A stretch of DNA of 64,000 bases from Flavobacterium ginsenosidimutans (GTDB lineage: Bacteria > Bacteroidota > Bacteroidia > Flavobacteriales > Flavobacteriaceae). The notes below the pieces were generated by a model. The model was not told the DNA's origin. It ran no database searches and saw only the letters and a program-made list of their open reading frames with translations. Numbering within the stretch: the stretch's first letter is position 1; each line of letters starts with the position of its first letter. This document shows, piece by piece, positions 61,470-64,000 of this stretch. Made by a program: the position numbers and the translations under genes. The stretch spans positions 186,001 through 250,000 of the forward strand of contig NZ_QJRJ01000077.1 in NCBI RefSeq assembly GCF_003254625.1, read 5' to 3'.

Positions 61470-61620
61470 TTTTTAACGCAAAGTTCGCAGAGGATTTTTC
61501 GCAAAGTTTGCAAAGATTTTTGATGGCGTTTTACTCAAATGAGTTCACAAAGCTTTGCGTTCTTCGCGATTTATAAAATCTTACTAATAAAAATCTTTGC
61601 GCTCTTTGCGGTAAAAAACA
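61470..61620. repeat. CTTTGCG-word spacer between hmgA and hppD
   Basis: Words such as AACGCAAAGTTCGCAGAGG, TTCGCAAAGTTTGCAAAG, AAGCTTTGCGTTCTTCGCG and CTTTGCGCTCTTTGCGG alternate in direct and inverted sense. The same words occur near 10460-10550 and 51180-51230. Confidence 0.65.
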
Positions 61621-61684
61621 AATTTTAAACACAACATTTCGGAAATATCAGTTATACGATTAACCGATTAAACAAATAAACATC

Positions 61685-62845
61685 ATGAGCAAAGAAGTAA
61701 AATCAGTAGAATACGGATTAGAAAAAATATTTGAAGGAGCACAAGATTTCCTTCCGTTATTAGGAACAGATTATGTAGAGTTTTATGTGGGGAATGCAAA
61801 ACAATCTGCGCATTATTATAAATCTGCATTCGGATATCAATCATTGGCTTATGCTGGATTGGAAACTGGAGTAAGAGACAGAGCATCTTATGTTTTAAAG
61901 CAAGACAAAATTAGAATTGTTTTAACTACGCCTTTAACGGCTGATTCTCCAATAAACGAACATTTGAAAAAACATGGTGACGGAGTAAAAGTTGCAGCGC
62001 TTTGGGTTGAAGATGCTACAAAATCTTACGAAGAAACGATGAAACGCGGCGCACGTTCTTTCATGGAACCAACTGTTGAAGAAGATGAATTTGGTCAAGT
62101 TATCCGTTCGGGAATTTACACTTACGGAGAAACGGTTCACATTTTTGTAGAAAGAAAAAACTATAATGGTGTTTTCTTGCCAGGATATAAAGAATGGAAA
62201 TCAGACTATAATCCAGAACCAACGGGATTAAAATATATTGATCACATGGTTGGAAATGTGGGCTGGAACGAAATGAATACTTGGGTAAAATTTTACGAAG
62301 ACGTAATGGGATTCGTGAATTTCTTGTCTTTTGATGACAAACAAATTACTACAGAATATTCTGCATTGATGAGTAAAGTTATGTCAAACGGAAATGGAAG
62401 AATTAAATTCCCTATCAACGAACCAGCTGAAGGGAAGAAAAAATCTCAGATTGAAGAATATTTGGATTTCTATGGCGGACCTGGAATTCAACACATTGCC
62501 ATTGCAACAGATGATATTATTAAAACAGTATCGCAACTAAGAGCACGCGGCGTTGAATTTTTATCAGCTCCTCCTCATACTTATTACCAAGCAATTCCAG
62601 AAAGATTGGGTGTTCATATGGACATGATGAAAGAAGATTTAAATGAAATTGAAAAATTAGCTATCATGGTTGATGCTGATGAAGACGGTTACCTTTTACA
62701 AATTTTTACGAAGCCAGTTCAGGACAGACCGACACTTTTCTTCGAAATTATTCAAAGAATGGGTGCAAAAGGGTTTGGTGCAGGTAACTTTAAAGCGCTT
62801 TTTGAGTCAATTGAAAGAGAGCAAGAATTGCGAGGAACACTGTAA
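61685..62845 (+). CDS. hppD: 4-Hydroxyphenylpyruvate dioxygenase
   Basis: This 386-residue Fe(II) enzyme converts 4-hydroxyphenylpyruvate to homogentisate, the step before HmgA. Two VOC domains are visible (about residues 20-160 and 175-370). Fe ligands are seen as His in GLKYIDHMVGNVGWNEM and GIQHIAIATDDII and Glu in TLFFEIIQRMGAKGFGAGNF. Length matches bacterial HPPD. The 233-bp spacer from hmgA is repeat-rich and may still allow readthrough. Confidence 0.95.
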   Translation: MSKEVKSVEYGLEKIFEGAQDFLPLLGTDYVEFYVGNAKQSAHYYKSAFGYQSLAYAGLETGVRDRASYVLKQDKIRIVLTTPLTADSPINEHLKKHGDGVKVAALWVEDATKSYEETMKRGARSFMEPTVEEDEFGQVIRSGIYTYGETVHIFVERKNYNGVFLPGYKEWKSDYNPEPTGLKYIDHMVGNVGWNEMNTWVKFYEDVMGFVNFLSFDDKQITTEYSALMSKVMSNGNGRIKFPINEPAEGKKKSQIEEYLDFYGGPGIQHIAIATDDIIKTVSQLRARGVEFLSAPPHTYYQAIPERLGVHMDMMKEDLNEIEKLAIMVDADEDGYLLQIFTKPVQDRPTLFFEIIQRMGAKGFGAGNFKALFESIEREQELRGTL

Positions 62846-62932
62846 ACTGTTAATTTTCATATACAAAACAATATAATTCTCTAAAAAACGATGCTTTTTT
62901 TGCAAATGTTATGTTAAACTTGACTTTGGCTA

Positions 62933-62962
62933 TTTGTTTTTTGAACTTTCTATCTATCTTTG
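62933..62962 (+). promoter_or_regulatory. Promoter of a gene-free transcription unit
   Basis: TTTG at 62933-62936 and TATCTTTG at 62955-62962 are 18 bp apart, a good -33/-7 match. It is followed by GCACTCGC and no start codon leading to a real gene before the terminator. Confidence 0.65.
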
Positions 62963-62967
62963 CACTC

Positions 62968-63078
62968 GCAAATCAGGAAGGGGTGGTTTCCTTCCGAATT
63001 GATATAAATTTCATAATTTATAGTTTTTTGGTTAGTTAATAGCATAAAAACTCAGTCATCTTTGACTGAGTTTTTTTG
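62968..63078 (+). ncRNA. Candidate small RNA of about 110 nt
   Basis: A consensus promoter is followed by about 80 nt without a gene and then a strong terminator. The 5' part folds as ATCAGGAAG...CTTCCGAATTGAT, with GGAAG/CTTCC in the stem. The middle is AT-rich (TTTCATAATTTATAG). The 3' end is the terminator hairpin. It is not a tRNA and I cannot name the class. Confidence 0.55.
63046..63077 (+). terminator. Intrinsic terminator of the candidate small RNA
   Basis: AAAAACTCAGTCA and TGACTGAGTTTTT are perfect arms with a four-base loop, and seven T residues follow the stem. Confidence 0.9.
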
Positions 63079-63143
63079 TTTTGGTACATTTGGAATAGAA
63101 TTTGCATTTATTTACCTTTATAATAAAACGTAAAGATTATACT

Positions 63144-63914
63144 ATGAAAAAGTTCATCCTCATTATATTAGCACTAACAATACTCTCTTTTGCGCCTCAA
63201 AAAGAAGATGCTTTCGATACTGGAGAATATTTCAAATTTAGAATACATTACGGAATCGTGAATGCTGGCTACGCAACTCTTGAAGTTAAAGATGCTACCA
63301 TAAATAATAAAAAAGTATTTCATTCTGTTGGAAAAGGTTTTACAACTGGTATGTCTAAGTTTTTCTTTAAAGTAGAAGATTTATACGAAAGTTATTTTGA
63401 CAAAGAAACGGGGAAGCCTTATCGTTATGTTAGAAAAATTGACGAAGGCGGTTATACCAAAAATCAAGAAGGCTTTTTTAATCAAAATGAAAATCGAGTT
63501 TTAGTAAAAGACTATAAACGTAAATCCGAAAAAACGATTCTAGTATCAGAAGAAGTACAAGACATTGTATCGGCGTTTTACTTTTTGAGAAACCATCCAA
63601 ATATTGATAAACTAAAATCTGGAGAAGCCATTACAATCGATATGTTTTTTGATGAAGAAATCACAAAATTTAAGTTAAAATTTGTAGGCCGTCAAGATAT
63701 TACGACTAAATTTGGCACGGTTTCTACTATGGTCTTCAAACCTCTGGTACAGACAGGTAGAGTATTTAAAGAAAAGGAGAGCTTAACACTCTGGATAACA
63801 GATGACGTAAACAAAGTTCCTATTAGAATTAAAGCAGATTTAGCTGTAGGTTCACTTAAGGCTGATCTCGATGAATATAAAGGATTAAAAAGTCCACTTA
63901 AAGTAAAAAAATAA
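63144..63914 (+). CDS. DUF3108 domain protein
   Basis: I start at the ATG at 63144 (MKKFILIILALTILSFAPQK), which gives a signal peptide and 256 residues; an in-frame ATG at 63102 would precede the signal peptide awkwardly. The DUF3108 pattern is EYFKFRIHYGIVNAGYATLE, with KVEDLYESYFDKETGKPYRY, and DIVSAFYFLRNHPNID. It is a periplasmic protein of unknown role. It overlaps the next gene by 1 bp (TAATG), so the two are coupled. Confidence 0.88.
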   Translation: MKKFILIILALTILSFAPQKEDAFDTGEYFKFRIHYGIVNAGYATLEVKDATINNKKVFHSVGKGFTTGMSKFFFKVEDLYESYFDKETGKPYRYVRKIDEGGYTKNQEGFFNQNENRVLVKDYKRKSEKTILVSEEVQDIVSAFYFLRNHPNIDKLKSGEAITIDMFFDEEITKFKLKFVGRQDITTKFGTVSTMVFKPLVQTGRVFKEKESLTLWITDDVNKVPIRIKADLAVGSLKADLDEYKGLKSPLKVKK

Positions 63915-64000
63915 TGAACCCTACAGATAATTCTGAAGCAATTTTAAAAGAAATTGATCTTAAATTTCAAGCCATAAATCAAAAAACTGATGTTCAATTG
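63914..64000 (+). CDS. Probable tryptophan 2,3-dioxygenase, start only
   Basis: The first 29 codons (MNPTDNSEAILKEIDLKFQA, then INQKTDVQL) run off the window. The helical start with LKEID.KFQAINQKT resembles flavobacterial tryptophan 2,3-dioxygenase-family N-termini as I recall them. No catalytic residue is visible yet, so the identification rests on the start and on the aromatic catabolism genes nearby. The ATG overlaps the DUF3108 stop codon by one base. Confidence 0.5.
   Translation, partial: MNPTDNSEAILKEIDLKFQAINQKTDVQL

Overview
The window is a contiguous piece of an AT-rich Bacteroidota chromosome, almost certainly Flavobacterium or a very close relative. The evidence is the protein set: an SdhCAB diheme succinate dehydrogenase, a mevalonate-pathway HMG-CoA synthase, PorZ of the type IX secretion system, the Bat aerotolerance operon, a THC0290_0291-family protein and an OmpA protein with thrombospondin type 3 repeats. 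Several promoters also match the Bacteroidota -33 TTG / -7 TAnnTTTG pattern. No rRNA, tRNA, CRISPR array, transposase or prophage gene was recognised. All identities come from reading the sequence; no database search was run.

Layout. 1-3,900: a cut-off secreted protein, then the sdhCAB operon on the minus strand. 4,200-5,600: HMG-CoA synthase. 5,600-10,680: an accessory stretch with palindromic repeats, two small exported proteins, a run of minus-strand genes (membrane protein, GNAT acetyltransferase, NTF2-like protein, and an unusual protein joining a beta-helix-like segment to DUF4116-like repeats) and an HTH regulator. 10,680-16,450: Xaa-Pro aminopeptidase, ferritin, an AIM24-family protein, an alpha/beta hydrolase, a first pair of Roadblock/LC7 proteins and a 47-residue basic microprotein. 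16,600-25,500: an AddB-like nuclease and an AddA-like helicase-nuclease separated by ompA and kbl. 25,600-31,500: lspA, a second Roadblock/LC7 pair, a DksA-like protein and ileS. 31,700-42,500: recO, porZ, gdhA, THC0290_0291, a cystathionine gamma-synthase-type enzyme, a DUF3298 lipoprotein, an AlbA_2 protein, an SDR and an aldo/keto reductase. 42,750-52,000: the seven-gene moxR-bat operon. 52,000-60,000: a VWA lipoprotein, 5-formyl-THF cyclo-ligase, an M14-like deacylase, uvrC and a patatin with a predicted outer-membrane barrel. 60,300-64,000: homogentisate dioxygenase and 4-hydroxyphenylpyruvate dioxygenase, a probable small RNA, a DUF3108 protein and the first codons of what looks like tryptophan 2,3-dioxygenase.

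How the genes work together. The clearest functional unit is moxR-DUF58-BatD/DUF4381-like-batA-batB-batC-batD-batE: a MoxR ATPase with VWA proteins and TPR partners in the inner membrane. AddA and AddB should form one double-strand-break resection enzyme despite being separated. HppD and HmgA are successive steps of tyrosine breakdown. ileS, the DksA-like gene and lspA form a familiar neighbourhood interrupted here by the Roadblock pair.

The most unusual features are the two paralogous Roadblock/LC7 pairs with no GTPase beside them, the beta-helix/DUF4116-like fusion, a gene-free transcription unit near 62,960-63,078, the 47-residue microprotein with its own promoter and hairpin, and families of intergenic palindromes whose arms differ between copies yet stay complementary.
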